Source: DATAOG01 sp963757395 (lineage in GTDB: Bacteria; Pseudomonadota; Alphaproteobacteria; Geminicoccales; Geminicoccaceae). From it: a DNA stretch of 64,000 nt. The translations under genes and the position numbers were made by a program. The stretch spans positions 1 through 64,000 of the forward strand of contig CAVWRK010000006.1 of the NCBI GenBank assembly GCA_963757395.1. The letters run 5' to 3'. Every line of letters starts with the position of its first letter. The first letter of the stretch is position 1. This document shows positions 8,346 through 17,289 of the stretch, in pieces. A model generated the notes under the pieces. That model did not search any database. It worked only from the letters and a program-made list of their open reading frames with translations, and was not told the origin of the DNA.

Positions 8346-8816
8346 TCACCCTTGCTGACCTTGGTCAGCAGCCTGGGGCCGTGGGGCCGGCTTACGTCCC
8401 CGACGAGTTGGGTTCTTCGGCCGCCCCAGCCCGGTCGCGAGCGCCACCTCGCGCCGTTGCTGCGCGTAGTTCGGCGCCGTCATCGGGTAGTCGGGCTTGA
8501 GCCCGAAGCGGCCGCGGTACTCGGCAGGGGTCAACTCGTGCCGGACCGCCAGGTGGCGCTTGAGCATCTTCTGGGGCTTGCCGCAGACCAGGCAGACGAG
8601 GTGATCCGGGCGGACGGACCGGCGCACGGAAACGGCGGGCTCGGGCTCCTCATTCTTCGCCTGCTCCGGCTCAGCGCCGACCTTGCTGACGCGATCGGCC
8701 ACCGCCGAGATCAGGCCGGCGAGGTCCGCCATGGCGATCTGGTTATTGGAGACGTAGGCCGCGACGATCTCGGCCGTGATTTTGAGCAATAAGGTCGGCT
8801 CGGAGCTCTCACTCAC
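8346..8816 (-). CDS. MucR/Ros family zinc-finger transcriptional regulator
   Basis: A 156 aa DNA-binding protein of the alphaproteobacterial MucR/Ros family. The single zinc finger is intact: C75 and C78 (CLVCGK) with H88 and H93 (KRHLAVRH), followed by the conserved LTPAEYRGRFGLKPDYPMTAP block. The GTG at 8816 is preferred because GGGAGGAAG lies 6-7 bases upstream and the length matches the family; longer readings to 8909 lack this. The C-terminus is a basic RRGRKPAPRPQ tail. MucR paralogs regulate exopolysaccharide, motility and acquired genes by binding AT-rich sites. Confidence 0.93.
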   Translation of the reverse strand: MSESSEPTLLLKITAEIVAAYVSNNQIAMADLAGLISAVADRVSKVGAEPEQAKNEEPEPAVSVRRSVRPDHLVCLVCGKPQKMLKRHLAVRHELTPAEYRGRFGLKPDYPMTAPNYAQQRREVALATGLGRPKNPTRRGRKPAPRPQAADQGQQG

Positions 8817-9263
8817 GACTGCTTCCTCCCGGAGCTTGCATTGCCAGCTGTACGTTGGTGATCCCACGAGCGCAACCTGCAATTGCATCCGTTTGTCGGC
8901 TTGCTGCAACCCTGGGCGCCTTTGGGTTCCGATCAGCAGAACTACTACTTCTGGCCGGCCCGCGGAAAAAGCGCTGTTGCCTGAAGCCGCAGAGCCGCTC
9001 GGCCGCGTCGAGGCAACGCCGGTCAGTCCAGCCTCGCCATCACCGTGCGCGCCATGAGCGCCACCTCGGTATCATATCCGCCAATGAACACTATGCCGGT
9101 ATCCGCTGCCTGTAGCGCTCCGGAGCACCGGGCGCGCGGTGGGCTTGCGCAGACCCCCGGCCATCGACGATATCTCGAGCGAGGCGACCAGGGCGGCGCG
9201 TCCCCGGCGCCACCAGCGGGGCCACCAGGGGCAGCAACCGAGAGCGCCATAGAGACGACCGCG
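8817..9263 (+). other. Intergenic region, no gene recognised
   Basis: About 450 bases between the divergent mucR-like and CoA-ligase genes. The part next to 8816-8900 is AT-richer and probably holds the mucR promoter. An open frame continuing upstream of the ligase to 9045 exists, but its residues are low-complexity and it is longer than the family norm, so it is treated as non-coding. Confidence 0.4.
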
Positions 9264-10574
9264 ATGCCGGATGCGATGCTCCATCCCGAATTCGAGGCTC
9301 TGCCAGCGCAGGATGTCCGCGCGTTCCAGGAGCGCCTATGGCCCGATCAATGGCGCTACGTCGGCGCGGCCTCGGCGTTCTACCGGGGGAAACTCGACCG
9401 GCGCCTGCGGGCGGCGCTCGACCTCGATGCCCTGCAGCAGCTTCCCTGTACCGACAAGGAGGAGCTGCGCCACAGCCAGGAGCAATCCTACCCGTTCGGC
9501 GACTATATCGCGTGCCAGCAGGAACAGGTGGTGCGGCTGCACCGGACGTCCGGCACCACGGGGCGGCCGCTGCAGCTCGCCAACAGCCGGCACGACGTCG
9601 CGACGATTGCGCGGATCGGCGGGCGGGCGATGTTCGCCGCCGGCGCCCGCCCGGGCGATCGGGTCGTCCACTGCCTCAACTACTGCCTGTGGACCGGCGG
9701 GGTCACGGACCACCTGGCGCTCGAGGCGGCAGGCGCCTGCGTCGTGCCGTTCGGCGTCGGCAATACGGACCGCCTGCTCGAGACCATCGCCGATCTGCGC
9801 ATCACCGCGATCTCATGCACACCGTCCTATCCGGCACTCCTGGAAAAGGTCCTGCGCAGCGCCAACCGACGGCCGCACGAGCTCGGTCTCAGGCTCGGCC
9901 TGTTCGGCGGCGAGGCCGGGCTCGACAATCCGGACTTCCGGCAGAACCTCGAGGCCACGTGGGGCTTTGGCGTCCGCAACGCCAACTACGGCATGTCGGA
10001 GGTGCTGAGCAACTTCGCCAGCCAGTGCGAACGGACCAACGATCTGCACTTCCACGGCGCCGACGCGCTGTTCGCCGAGATCCTCGACCCGGCGGGCAAC
10101 CGTCAGCCGATCCGGGAGGGCAGCACGGGCGAGCTGGTCTGCACCCATCTCGCCAAGGAATGCCAGCCGCTGCTCCGCTATCGCACGCGCGATCTGATCA
10201 CCGTCACGGGCAGCGACGCGTGCGCCTGCGGGCGCACGTCCTGGCGCTTCCGGGTCACCGGCCGCACCGACGACATGTTCAACGTGCGGGGCGTCAACGT
10301 CTTCCCGACCGCGGTGCAGAACGGTCTGCTCAGCTGCCCCGACCTCTGCTCCGGCCAGTTCCGGATCCTGCTGCGGGGGCCAGGTCCCTACGACCGGATC
10401 GAGATCGAAGCCGAGGCCGCGCCCGATCTCGACCCGGCGCATTGGGCGGGCGCGGCGCTCGCGTTGGAGGCCGCCGTGCGCCAGCATGCCGGCGCTGCGG
10501 CGAGTGTGGCGCTCCTGCCCCCGGACGGTCTGCCGCGTACCGACGGCAAGACCAGTTGGATCGTGAGGAAGTGA
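9264..10574 (+). CDS. Phenylacetate-CoA ligase-like adenylate-forming enzyme
   Basis: A 436 aa member of the ANL superfamily, PaaK branch, which activates an aryl or acyl acid with ATP and CoA. The phosphate-binding loop RTSGTTGRP is at 94-102. Downstream are NYGMSE (adenine pocket), the hinge aspartate region LLRYRTRDLITV, and DMFNVRGVNVFP. A zinc-like CACG cluster (DACACGRTSWRF) is typical of PaaK. The C-terminus ends DGKTSWIVRK with the adenylation-lysine position. The start at 9264 gives the normal length. It is followed after 3 bases by an enoyl-CoA hydratase, so the two probably act in sequence on a CoA ester. Confidence 0.88.
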   Translation: MPDAMLHPEFEALPAQDVRAFQERLWPDQWRYVGAASAFYRGKLDRRLRAALDLDALQQLPCTDKEELRHSQEQSYPFGDYIACQQEQVVRLHRTSGTTGRPLQLANSRHDVATIARIGGRAMFAAGARPGDRVVHCLNYCLWTGGVTDHLALEAAGACVVPFGVGNTDRLLETIADLRITAISCTPSYPALLEKVLRSANRRPHELGLRLGLFGGEAGLDNPDFRQNLEATWGFGVRNANYGMSEVLSNFASQCERTNDLHFHGADALFAEILDPAGNRQPIREGSTGELVCTHLAKECQPLLRYRTRDLITVTGSDACACGRTSWRFRVTGRTDDMFNVRGVNVFPTAVQNGLLSCPDLCSGQFRILLRGPGPYDRIEIEAEAAPDLDPAHWAGAALALEAAVRQHAGAAASVALLPPDGLPRTDGKTSWIVRK

Positions 10575-10577
10575 CCG

Positions 10578-11345
10578 ATGAGCTTCGCCTTGTACGAGCG
10601 GCGCGGACAGATTGGCCTTGTCACGCTGAACCGACCGGAACGGCTGAACGCGATCAGCGGCGACCTGCTGGCCGCCTTCGCCGCCGCGCTCGACCGAGGC
10701 CTCGCCGACGCGCAGACCTCGGTCGTGGTGCTCACCGGGGCGGGGCGCTCCTTCTGCTCCGGCGACGATCTCAAGGAGTTTGAGCGGCAGAGCGCGAACG
10801 ATGCCGCCATCCACGCGCACATCGCCGCGATCCAGAACATCACCCGCGTCATGCTGGGCAGCGACAAGGCGATCATCGGCGCGGTTCACGGCTATGCCGT
10901 GGGCGGCGGTTTCGAGTGGCTGCTGAACTGCGATCTCGTGGTCGCCGCCGACGACCTCGTCGCGTTCTTCCCCGAGATGGACTGGGGCCAGTTCGTGACC
11001 GGCGGCGTGACCCACCTGCTGCCGCTCGCCCTCGGCTACCAGCGGGCGATGGAACTGTTGCTTCTCGGCGAGCGCCAGTCGGCCGAGCGGCTGTTCGGCC
11101 TGGGGCTCGTCAACGTCGTGGTGCCCCGGGCGGAGCTGGAAGCGAAGGCCATGGAGATCGCCGCGCGCGTGGCGGAAAAATCGCGCTTCTCCGTCGGCCG
11201 GCTGAAGCAGCTGATCAATCGCGACCTGGGCGCCCAGCTCTGGCGCGCGGTGGAGCTCGAGCAGGTCGCCACGATTGAGGCTTTCCATCGGCCCGAGGTC
11301 GCCTTGCGTGTGGCCCGCTTCAGCAAGCGCAAAAGAAACGGCTGA
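10578..11345 (+). CDS. Enoyl-CoA hydratase/isomerase family protein
   Basis: A 255 aa crotonase-fold enzyme. It has the N-terminal LVTLNRPERLNAIS strand, the first oxyanion loop GRSFCSGDDLKEF (about residues 55-67), and the second oxyanion loop HGYAVGGGFEW (about 103-113). PEMDWGQF follows in the region where hydratases place a catalytic glutamate. It begins 3 bases after the CoA-ligase stop with GAGGAAGTG as a ribosome site, so they form one operon. It could be a hydratase, an isomerase or a ring-cleavage crotonase; the sequence alone does not decide. Confidence 0.9.
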   Translation: MSFALYERRGQIGLVTLNRPERLNAISGDLLAAFAAALDRGLADAQTSVVVLTGAGRSFCSGDDLKEFERQSANDAAIHAHIAAIQNITRVMLGSDKAIIGAVHGYAVGGGFEWLLNCDLVVAADDLVAFFPEMDWGQFVTGGVTHLLPLALGYQRAMELLLLGERQSAERLFGLGLVNVVVPRAELEAKAMEIAARVAEKSRFSVGRLKQLINRDLGAQLWRAVELEQVATIEAFHRPEVALRVARFSKRKRNG

Positions 11346-11499
11346 GAACACCGCGCTCGCCCCTCGGGCGCGCCGCCTGGCCATCGCGTCCGCACACGGG
11401 CTCACCTTCTTTGGCGTGAAGCGCCACGGGGGCGGCAAGTGAACCAGCGCCCCGCCCGCAAGCTGCGCTGCGCGGCCGACAGCGTAAGTCCTCCGCTGA

Positions 11500-11647
11500 C
11501 CAGGGGGTCGTGCATGACTGCTTCGCCTGGGCGAGAAGTCGACCGAAACCTGCTCCGTGGTGGTGCCCTCGGGAACGCGCGGACGGCCGCGGGCCCGGAT
11601 GATGCCGACGGCGAGGATATCTCGTCGAGGCGCTCGGCCGTGGTCAT
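11500..11647 (-). pseudogene. Frameshifted small ORF of a recombinase-associated module
   Basis: From an ATG at 11647 the minus strand reads MTTAERLDEI, then in a shifted frame ILAVGIIRARGRPRVPEG and VSVDFSP. This resembles a short conserved protein that I associate with alphaproteobacterial serine-recombinase loci (pattern TAERLDEIAEILAAGLIRLRAR...LDF). The frame break and the lack of a neighbouring recombinase indicate decay. The rest of 11346-11925 holds nothing recognisable except a CCATATATGG palindrome at 11886-11895 upstream of the Xre-like gene. Confidence 0.45.
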
Positions 11648-11925
11648 CAAGTCGGGATGGAGGAGGGCAGGCCAATGTATCTGGGAACTCGCTAAGCAAC
11701 CCGCGCCTGTATGTTTCTTACCGACGCGGTGCCCGAAACCTGCCAGAGGGTCCCCCGTGTGCCTGATTGCCGGCGGTGATGAACCCGCTCGAACCTGGCC
11801 CACGAGGCAGCCTTTCAAACGCACGGACGAGCCTTGAGCAGGCGATTTTCACCAGCTTCGGAGGCAGCGATTTCTTGTGTTCTATCCATATATGGAGCAT
11901 GAACTCCGAAAGGGGAGAAATCCAG

Positions 11926-12366
11926 ATGGTCCGGAAAGGCTCTGTCCGGCAGCAAAGTCACCCGGTTGCCCTGGATCGCCGCCGCGACCCGCAGGTCCGC
12001 CGTCGCATGTCCGGCCCCGCTATCCGGACGTTCTTTAACATCGCCGACGCGTGGGATCTCGCTGTCAACGAGCAAAGGGCCCTGCTCGGCTGGCTCGCGC
12101 CTTCGACCTATCACAAGTACAAGGCTGGCGACGTCGGAGCGCTGTCGTTCGACACGCTCACCCGCCTCTCCCTCGTGATCGGCATCTACAAGGCGCTGCA
12201 TATTCTCTATGCGGAGCAGGGGTTGGCCGACCGCTGGGTCAAGCTGCCCAACAGCAATGCTCTGTTCGGCGGACGGCCGGCGCTGGAACTGATGAGCGAG
12301 GGCGGGATCGACGGGCTGTATCAGGTCCGGCGGTTGCTCGACGGTCGACGCGGAGGGTGGAGTTGA
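11926..12366 (+). CDS. Xre/MbcA/ParS-type antitoxin (DUF2384) of a RES-domain TA pair
   Basis: A 146 aa antitoxin. The middle has a helix-turn-helix segment, and the C-terminal half matches the Xre/MbcA/ParS toxin-binding domain: LGWLAPSTYHKYKAGD, LSLVIGIYKALHILY, then the strand before NSNALFGGRPALELM. AGGGGAG lies 8 bases before the ATG. Four bases overlap the RES toxin gene. The N-terminal 25 residues are basic. Such antitoxins block the toxin active site and repress their own operon; the CCATATATGG palindrome 30 bases upstream is a candidate operator. A paralogous pair lies at 21469-22574. Confidence 0.88.
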   Translation: MVRKGSVRQQSHPVALDRRRDPQVRRRMSGPAIRTFFNIADAWDLAVNEQRALLGWLAPSTYHKYKAGDVGALSFDTLTRLSLVIGIYKALHILYAEQGLADRWVKLPNSNALFGGRPALELMSEGGIDGLYQVRRLLDGRRGGWS

Positions 12367-13052
12367 AGCCACCGACCACGCCGCTCGTCCAGGTCGACAC
12401 CCACCGCCTGATCCCCAGCCGCTATGCGCCCGTGGGCATCCTCGATGCCGTCTCCAGCCCGGAAGACGTGGAAATGATCATCGAGCTCGAGGGCTGGACG
12501 AACGATCGGATTTCAGCCGAGCTCGGCGTCGTGCAGAGGATACCGCCAAGCGAGTGGGTCCTGGGCCGGCCTCAGGCGAGCGTGATCCTGGCCGCCTTCT
12601 GTCACCCACGTACCGGAGGAGGACGGTTCAACGATCACAGCAGGGGCGCCTGGTACGCCGGCTTCGCCCTCGAGACGGCGCACGCCGAGTGCGTGTTTCA
12701 CCGCACCGCTGAGCTCGAGGAGGTGGGCGTGCTCGAGACGCGCGTCCAGATGCGACAGTACCTCGCCGACTTCGCGGCCGATTTCCATGACGTGCGAGGC
12801 GATAATCCCTCCTTTGCGAAGCTCCATGACCCCGCGAGCTACGAGGCATCCCAGGACCTCGGGCGAGAGCTCCTCGCGAGCGGGTCCAATGGGATCATCT
12901 ACCGGAGCGTCAGGCACTCGGGTGGCGAATGCCTGGCCTGCTTTCGACCTCGTCTCGTCTCGAACGTGCGCCAGGCGGCGCATTTCGAGTACCGCTGGGA
13001 GGGACGCCGCGAGCCGACCATCCAAGAGCTGACCCTGGACCCTGGACGTTGA
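12363..13052 (+). CDS. RES domain toxin
   Basis: A 229 aa RES-family toxin. Characterised members (MbcT, Res) are NAD+ phosphorylases or hydrolases that deplete NAD. The core shows GGGRFNDHSRGAWYAGF followed by ALETAHAECVFHR, with the conserved Arg, Tyr and Glu positions. The C-terminal segment contains a serine region, SGSNGIIYRSVRHSGGECLACFRP. The most likely start is TTG at 12363, overlapping the antitoxin stop and preceded by GGAGGGTGGAG. The gene appears intact although broken elements surround it, as expected for an addictive module. Confidence 0.88.
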   Translation: MKPPTTPLVQVDTHRLIPSRYAPVGILDAVSSPEDVEMIIELEGWTNDRISAELGVVQRIPPSEWVLGRPQASVILAAFCHPRTGGGRFNDHSRGAWYAGFALETAHAECVFHRTAELEEVGVLETRVQMRQYLADFAADFHDVRGDNPSFAKLHDPASYEASQDLGRELLASGSNGIIYRSVRHSGGECLACFRPRLVSNVRQAAHFEYRWEGRREPTIQELTLDPGR

Positions 13053-13074
13053 CGGGAGGCCAGTCTTGGTCTGC

Positions 13075-13301
13075 TCGAAGATCGTGCCGGCGAGGATCGA
13101 GTGCCGCTTGCCGCAAGCCGCGCACTCCTCGATCAGCCGTTCCTTGTGGCTGTAAGCCTGGTCGTGGCCGCAGCCGTCGCAGCGAAAGCCCTCGGGCCAA
13201 CGCGCCCGCACCAGGTAAGTCCGACACGCCTCATCGGTGCCGAAACGCTCGAGAAAGCTTGGCAGATCCCGCGGCAGGTCCTGGAGCGATCCACCGGCCA
13301 T
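13075..13301 (-). pseudogene. IS1595-family transposase, N-terminal fragment
   Basis: From an ATG at 13301 (GGAGGG upstream) the minus strand encodes LPRDLPSFLERFGTDEACR, a zinc ribbon (CDGCGHD...CAACGKRHS), and AGTIFEQTKTGL. This is the conserved N-terminus of IS1595/ISXO2-type transposases. The similarity ends at TGL near 13075, beside the RES toxin stop, so the DDE-like catalytic domain is gone. The group II intron begins 32 bases upstream of the start codon. Confidence 0.82.
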
Positions 13302-13823
13302 GGCGCCCTCCGGTGAATGTTCTTGCTTCGTTGTGCGCCTTGAAACGACCATCAACCCAGTGGGAGGAAGAGACCACCCGAGCAATTGTCGATTGGACTC
13401 GGAAGCTGACGAGCGGCTTTGACGGGCGACCGCCAGGGCTGAAGCCTCGTGACAAAGGTCGCCTTGGGCGGCTGAGCGATCCGGCAGGCCGTAACGCGAG
13501 TGAACGCCGAGCAGGCCTCGAAACGAACGATGTGGACGCCGACCCGACAACGAAGCGGGGAAGGCTCCCAGGCGTGGGGAAGCAATCGATACGCGCACCC
13601 GCGCCGTCCACCGGGGTAGTGGCGATGGCATGTCGGAGAAGGGTTGATGGAAGACAAGGGAGGCCCGGAGCTGTCGGGATCGCGACCCGAACATCGCCAT
13701 GGGCGATGGGCAGTCCGGGCGTCGGAGGGGGCCATAGTACCGACGAAGTCGGGTAACGCCGATGGAGGGAAGGGCCCCTGCTTCTGGTGCGCTTTCGAAG
13801 GAACTGAGGATGGGTGATTGGCG

Positions 13824-15146
13824 ATGAGCCTGAAAACACCGATGAAGATCCGGATGCTCCAGAGGAAGCTCTATGCGAAGGCCAAGGCGGAACCGGGCTT
13901 CCGCTTCTACCTGCTCTACGACAAGGTGTACCGCGAGGACGTCCTGTTGCACGCCTATGCCGTGGCGCGAGCCAACCAAGGGGCACCTGGCGTTGACGGG
14001 CAGACCTTCGAGGCCATCGAGGTCGCGGGGCTGGCGCAGTGGTTGGCCGGTCTAAGGGAAGAGCTGAAGGGGAGGACCTACAAGCCGCAGCCGGTGCGAC
14101 GGGTGATGATCCCGAAACCCGGAGGCGGGGAACGACCGCTCGGCATCCCCACGATCCGCGATCGCGTGGTGCAGACGGCCGCCAAAATGGTCCTCGAGCC
14201 GATCTTCGAGGCTGATCTGGCTCCTGAAGCCTATGGCTATCGGCCACGGCGAAGTGCCGTCGATGCCGTACGGCGAGTGCATCAGCTGCTCAAGGAGGGG
14301 TACACTGACGTCGTAGACGCGGATCTCGCCAAGTATTTCGACACGATCCCGCACGCTGCGCTCATGCAGTGCATCGCACGGCGCATCGTCGATCGTGACA
14401 TCCTTCGCCTGGTCAAGGCATGGTTGAAAGTTCCCGCCGAAGAGACAGGCGAGGATGGTAGAACGCGACTTGTAGGTGGCAAGCGAGTGGTTAGCGGCAC
14501 GCCGCAAGGTGGCGTCGTCTCACCTCTGCTCGCCAACATCTACATGAATCGCTTTCTGAAATACTGGAGAGGAAGCGGCCAAAGCGAGCGCCTGCGCGCG
14601 CACGTCGTCGCCTACGCGGACGATCTGGTGATCCTAAGCCGCGGCAGCGCGGCTCAAGCACTGGAGGTTCTGGGGAACGCGATGACGCGGCTCGGGCTGT
14701 CGGTCAACGAGGCCAAAACCGCGATACGGGCTGCCCGCCAAGAGCGGTTCGATTTTCTCGGGTACAGCTTTGGCTTGCACTGGCACCGCGCCAACGGCGA
14801 TCGGTTTCTTGGCGCCAGCCCCTCGAAGAGAAGCATCCTTCGGGTCCAGGACAAGGTTCGGAAGATTCTCCAGCCCAGCAATCCCGGAACCTGGCAGGAC
14901 ATCAGGGACAGGCTCAATCACGTTTTGCGTGGTTGGTCCGTGTACTTCGCCTACGGATCTGTCGCCTATGCCCACCGGGCGGTGAACTGGCACGTCGAGA
15001 ACCGCGTCCGGGGCTTCCTGCAACGCCGTCACCAACTCCCGTCGCGGGGAACCCGACAATTCCCACGAAGCCGGATCTTCGGCGAGTTGGGGGTGCATCG
15101 CATCAGTCGGTCGGTACCGGACGGCGCGCCGCATGCCTTTGCGTGA
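13824..15146 (+). CDS. ltrA: Group II intron reverse transcriptase/maturase (LtrA-like)
   Basis: A 440 aa multifunctional protein for intron splicing and retrohoming. The RT fingers-palm region runs from about residue 50 to 300: GAPGVDGQ, IPKPGGGERPLGIPTIRDR, AYGYRP, the DADLAKYFD motif with a metal aspartate, GTPQGGVVSPLLANIY, and the catalytic YADD at 264-267. The maturase X domain follows (WSVYFAYGS). No HNH endonuclease domain is seen at the C-terminus. The ATG at 13824 is used; an in-frame TTG lies 6 bases before. The active-site residues are intact, so the enzyme may be functional. Confidence 0.92.
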   Translation: MSLKTPMKIRMLQRKLYAKAKAEPGFRFYLLYDKVYREDVLLHAYAVARANQGAPGVDGQTFEAIEVAGLAQWLAGLREELKGRTYKPQPVRRVMIPKPGGGERPLGIPTIRDRVVQTAAKMVLEPIFEADLAPEAYGYRPRRSAVDAVRRVHQLLKEGYTDVVDADLAKYFDTIPHAALMQCIARRIVDRDILRLVKAWLKVPAEETGEDGRTRLVGGKRVVSGTPQGGVVSPLLANIYMNRFLKYWRGSGQSERLRAHVVAYADDLVILSRGSAAQALEVLGNAMTRLGLSVNEAKTAIRAARQERFDFLGYSFGLHWHRANGDRFLGASPSKRSILRVQDKVRKILQPSNPGTWQDIRDRLNHVLRGWSVYFAYGSVAYAHRAVNWHVENRVRGFLQRRHQLPSRGTRQFPRSRIFGELGVHRISRSVPDGAPHAFA

Positions 15147-15157
15147 AACCAGTCGGA

Positions 15158-15190
15158 GAGCCGGTAGCCGGAAAACGGCACGCCCGGTTC
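15158..15190 (+). other. Group II intron domain V
   Basis: GAGCCGG pairs with CCGGTTC at the base (one G-U), and GCCG pairs with CGGC at the tip around a GAAA-type loop. This is the 33-34 nt catalytic hairpin of group II introns, with the AGC triad at positions 2-4. It begins 11 bases after the maturase stop codon. Confidence 0.85.
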
Positions 15191-15509
15191 GATGAGCGGG
15201 GACGGGAAACGGGGCCATGCCCGGTCGGACTGCGGGGGCAGCGCGAAAGCGTCGCCAATCACCCACCGACTTGCTAACGCCGCCGCGCCCGTCCTCGACT
15301 CTACCCCGATCGCCGCTGACCCGATCGGAGTCAAGCCTCGTGAGCCTTGCGGAGAGCTGGTTTGCCGATTTATCCGGTTCTGCTCGACGACACCGATCCC
15401 TCGACGCTTCCGCCCTTCCTGCGGCTGTTCCAAAGCACGCCCTGGAACCTGGAACGGGTTTGATGGCGAAAGAGCCCGAAGCCGAGGCGCCCATAGGTGG
15501 GATGGAGAG

Positions 15510-15750
15510 CCGATCACGGCGATCAAGCGGACCTTCGTCCGACATGCCGAGGATTGCGACCTGCCGGGGCTGCACCCCGGGACCGTTCGCCACTTCATGG
15601 CGACGATGTTACGGTGCGGGAGGCCGCCAGTGCCGAAGGAGGAGGGCGACGTCTGGCTGGGCCATGACGAGAAACGCACCGCCAACGCCTGCGCGGCGTT
15701 TGACCCGGAGTATCTACGGGACGGCGCCTTCGCTACCGTTCGTGCGACCT
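15510..15750 (+). pseudogene. Tyrosine recombinase (phage integrase) C-terminal remnant
   Basis: One frame reads ITAIKRTFVRHAEDCDLPGL, then HPGTVRHFMATMLR (the conserved Arg-His box), then VWLGHDEKRTANACAAFDPEYL. The Leu-Gly-His box is present, but the place where the catalytic tyrosine should be reads Ala-Cys. There is no N-terminal half and no start, and the 3' end runs into the convergent GFA gene. A dead integrase fragment, probably the downstream flank of the intron. Confidence 0.65.
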
Positions 15751-16142
15751 ACTCCTCAAAGCGACCCGTGGCGTCGCGATCGCGGTCGTATCGTCTCGTG
15801 AGCGGAAACGGCGGCAACCAGGACTTCGCGACGGACGATCCAGCTTTCGTAGGTCGGCATCAGTTGGTCAGGGGCATCCAGGGCTCCCAAGTTCACCTCG
15901 ATTTCGTCTGCGCTGCGTCCGAAAACCGACGAGCCGCAGCGGGGACAGAAAAACCGCCCGGCGTAGTCGCGGGTTTCGCCATCGATCGTCACCGCATCCT
16001 GAGGGAACACCGCGGAAGCGTGAAAAAGGGTCCCATGATGCTTGCGGCAGTCGAGACAATGACAAAGGCCGACCCGGTACGGAAGTCCTGACGCCACAAT
16101 TCGGACATTGCCGCACAGGCAACCGCCGGTGAATTGGTCCAT
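15749..16142 (-). CDS. GFA/CENP-V family protein with a broken C-terminal frame
   Basis: Zinc-binding protein of the glutathione-dependent formaldehyde-activating (GFA) family. The zinc cysteines are present: GGCLCGNVRI, CHCLDCRKHHG, and FCPRCGSSVF. GAGGAGACGCAGC precedes the ATG. After VRRE near 15830 the continuous frame gives an atypical tail ending at 15756. Dropping one A from GAAG restores SWLPPFPLTRRYDRDR, the normal family ending, with a stop at 15749. So the gene has a single-base break near its end. Biochemical role of GFA paralogs is usually unknown. Confidence 0.83.
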
Positions 16143-16394
16143 GCTGCGTCTCCTCTAAAGCTCGATGCCCCGGTCGCCCGCGTCGGCGCCCCCGACGTAC
16201 CGATGCCGTTCAACGACCGCCTCGAGCGCGGTGATCCCGAGCGCCGAGCGCATCGTCGCCGCGGTCAAGGGCCTCTGATCCCGCTCCTGCTTACCCAATC
16301 GGCTGCGGATGGTCCCGCGTTAATTTTGGGCCATGAAACTGGCGTCACCTGGGACATCGAACATACATTCAAACTGACCACAAGGAGAAACGCG

Positions 16395-16880
16395 ATGCCC
16401 AAGATCAGGCAGAAGATCACCCCCTTCCTTTGGTTCGACGACCAGGCCGAGGAGGCAGCGCGGTTCTACACCTCGCTGTTCGACGACAGCCGCGTGGTCG
16501 ATATCGCCCGCTACACCGCCGCCAATCCGCGCCAAGAAGGGTCGGTCATGCTCGTCACCTTCGAGCTAGCGGGACAGCGGTTCTACGCCTTGAACGGCGG
16601 GCCGAACGATCCCTTCAACCAATCCGTTTCGCTCATGGTCGAATGCGAGACGCAGGAAGAGATCGACACGCTCTGGAGCCAGCTCACCGATGGCGGCACC
16701 GAAGCGCCCTGCGGTTGGCTGAAGGATCGCTATGGGCTCGCCTGGCAGATTGCGCCAACGCGGCTTCTCGAACTGGTGACCGGCGCCGATCGCAAGGTCG
16801 CCGAAGCGGCGATGCGCGCCATGTTCGAGATGAAGAAGATCGTCATCGACGATGTCGAACGGGCCGTCGGCACCCGGTAG
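16395..16880 (+). CDS. VOC family protein (PhnB/3-demethylubiquinone methyltransferase-like)
   Basis: A 161 aa single-domain glyoxalase-fold protein. It has the family start KITPFLWFDDQAEEAARFYTSLF, then FELAGQRFYALNGGP, SVSLMVECETQEEIDTLW and the ending GWLKDRYGLAWQIAP. This is the PhnB-like subgroup often misnamed 3-demethylubiquinone-9 3-methyltransferase; no methyltransferase domain is present. AAGGAG lies 7 bases before the ATG. The last 40 residues carry the AAMRAMFEMKKIVID helix usual for the family. Substrate is unknown. Confidence 0.9.
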   Translation: MPKIRQKITPFLWFDDQAEEAARFYTSLFDDSRVVDIARYTAANPRQEGSVMLVTFELAGQRFYALNGGPNDPFNQSVSLMVECETQEEIDTLWSQLTDGGTEAPCGWLKDRYGLAWQIAPTRLLELVTGADRKVAEAAMRAMFEMKKIVIDDVERAVGTR

Positions 16881-16959
16881 CCAACCGCTGCTCTAACCGT
16901 TCGCTCCTTACCGGCGCTCGGCCCGCTCCGCTGGCGTCGGATGCAAGTCCCATTGGACT

Positions 16960-17194
16960 CGATCCGGCGCGAGGCGTAGAGCCCGCGGCTGTACCCATAC
17001 AGCAGCAACGCGGTCATCATCGCCGGATGATACGGTGGCTGGCCCCGCTCTTCCGGATAGGCGTCGAAGATCGCCCCCAGGTCCAGCGTCTCGCGCACCA
17101 GATGCGCCGCATGCCCGGCGGGCACCAAGTCGTGGACCGACGGCGGCAGCAGCCAAGCCTGATCCACGTCCCAAGCACGAAAGGTCTTGCCCAT
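16960..17194 (-). pseudogene. IS1182-type transposase N-terminal fragment
   Basis: From the ATG at 17194 the minus strand reads MGKTFRAWDVDQAWLLPPSV, HLVRETLDLGAIFDAY and HPAMMTALLLYGYSRGLYASRRI. This is the N-terminal DUF772-like domain of IS5/IS1182-family transposases. Similarity stops after RRI near 16965, where about 320 more residues including the DDE core should follow. Truncated and non-functional. Confidence 0.8.
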
Positions 17195-17289
17195 GGCGCT
17201 CCTTAAATCACGCCCCAACCAACCCGTCCACCCCCTTCCGATTTCTCGGACAGGCTCTTAGTCCTACTGTGTCATAAGTGGCGTGAGCA

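Larger units (their letters stand above)
13333..15235 (+). mobile_element. Group II intron with reverse transcriptase/maturase
   Basis: The 5' end has the canonical GTGCGCC start (13333) followed by a structured leader of about 490 bases without genes. A reverse transcriptase lies at 13824-15146 in domain IV, and an excellent domain V lies at 15158-15190. Domain VI probably follows directly (GATGAGCGGGG onward), but its closing strand and terminal AY are not obvious, so the 3' boundary is uncertain between about 15225 and 15305. Insertion is just upstream of the IS1595 fragment, so the intron landed in another mobile element or next to it. Confidence 0.75.

Noticed and set aside
13824..15146. 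Retron, DGR or antiviral reverse transcriptase
   Set aside because: The maturase domain, the 5' GTGCGCC and a domain V hairpin show it is a group II intron RT.
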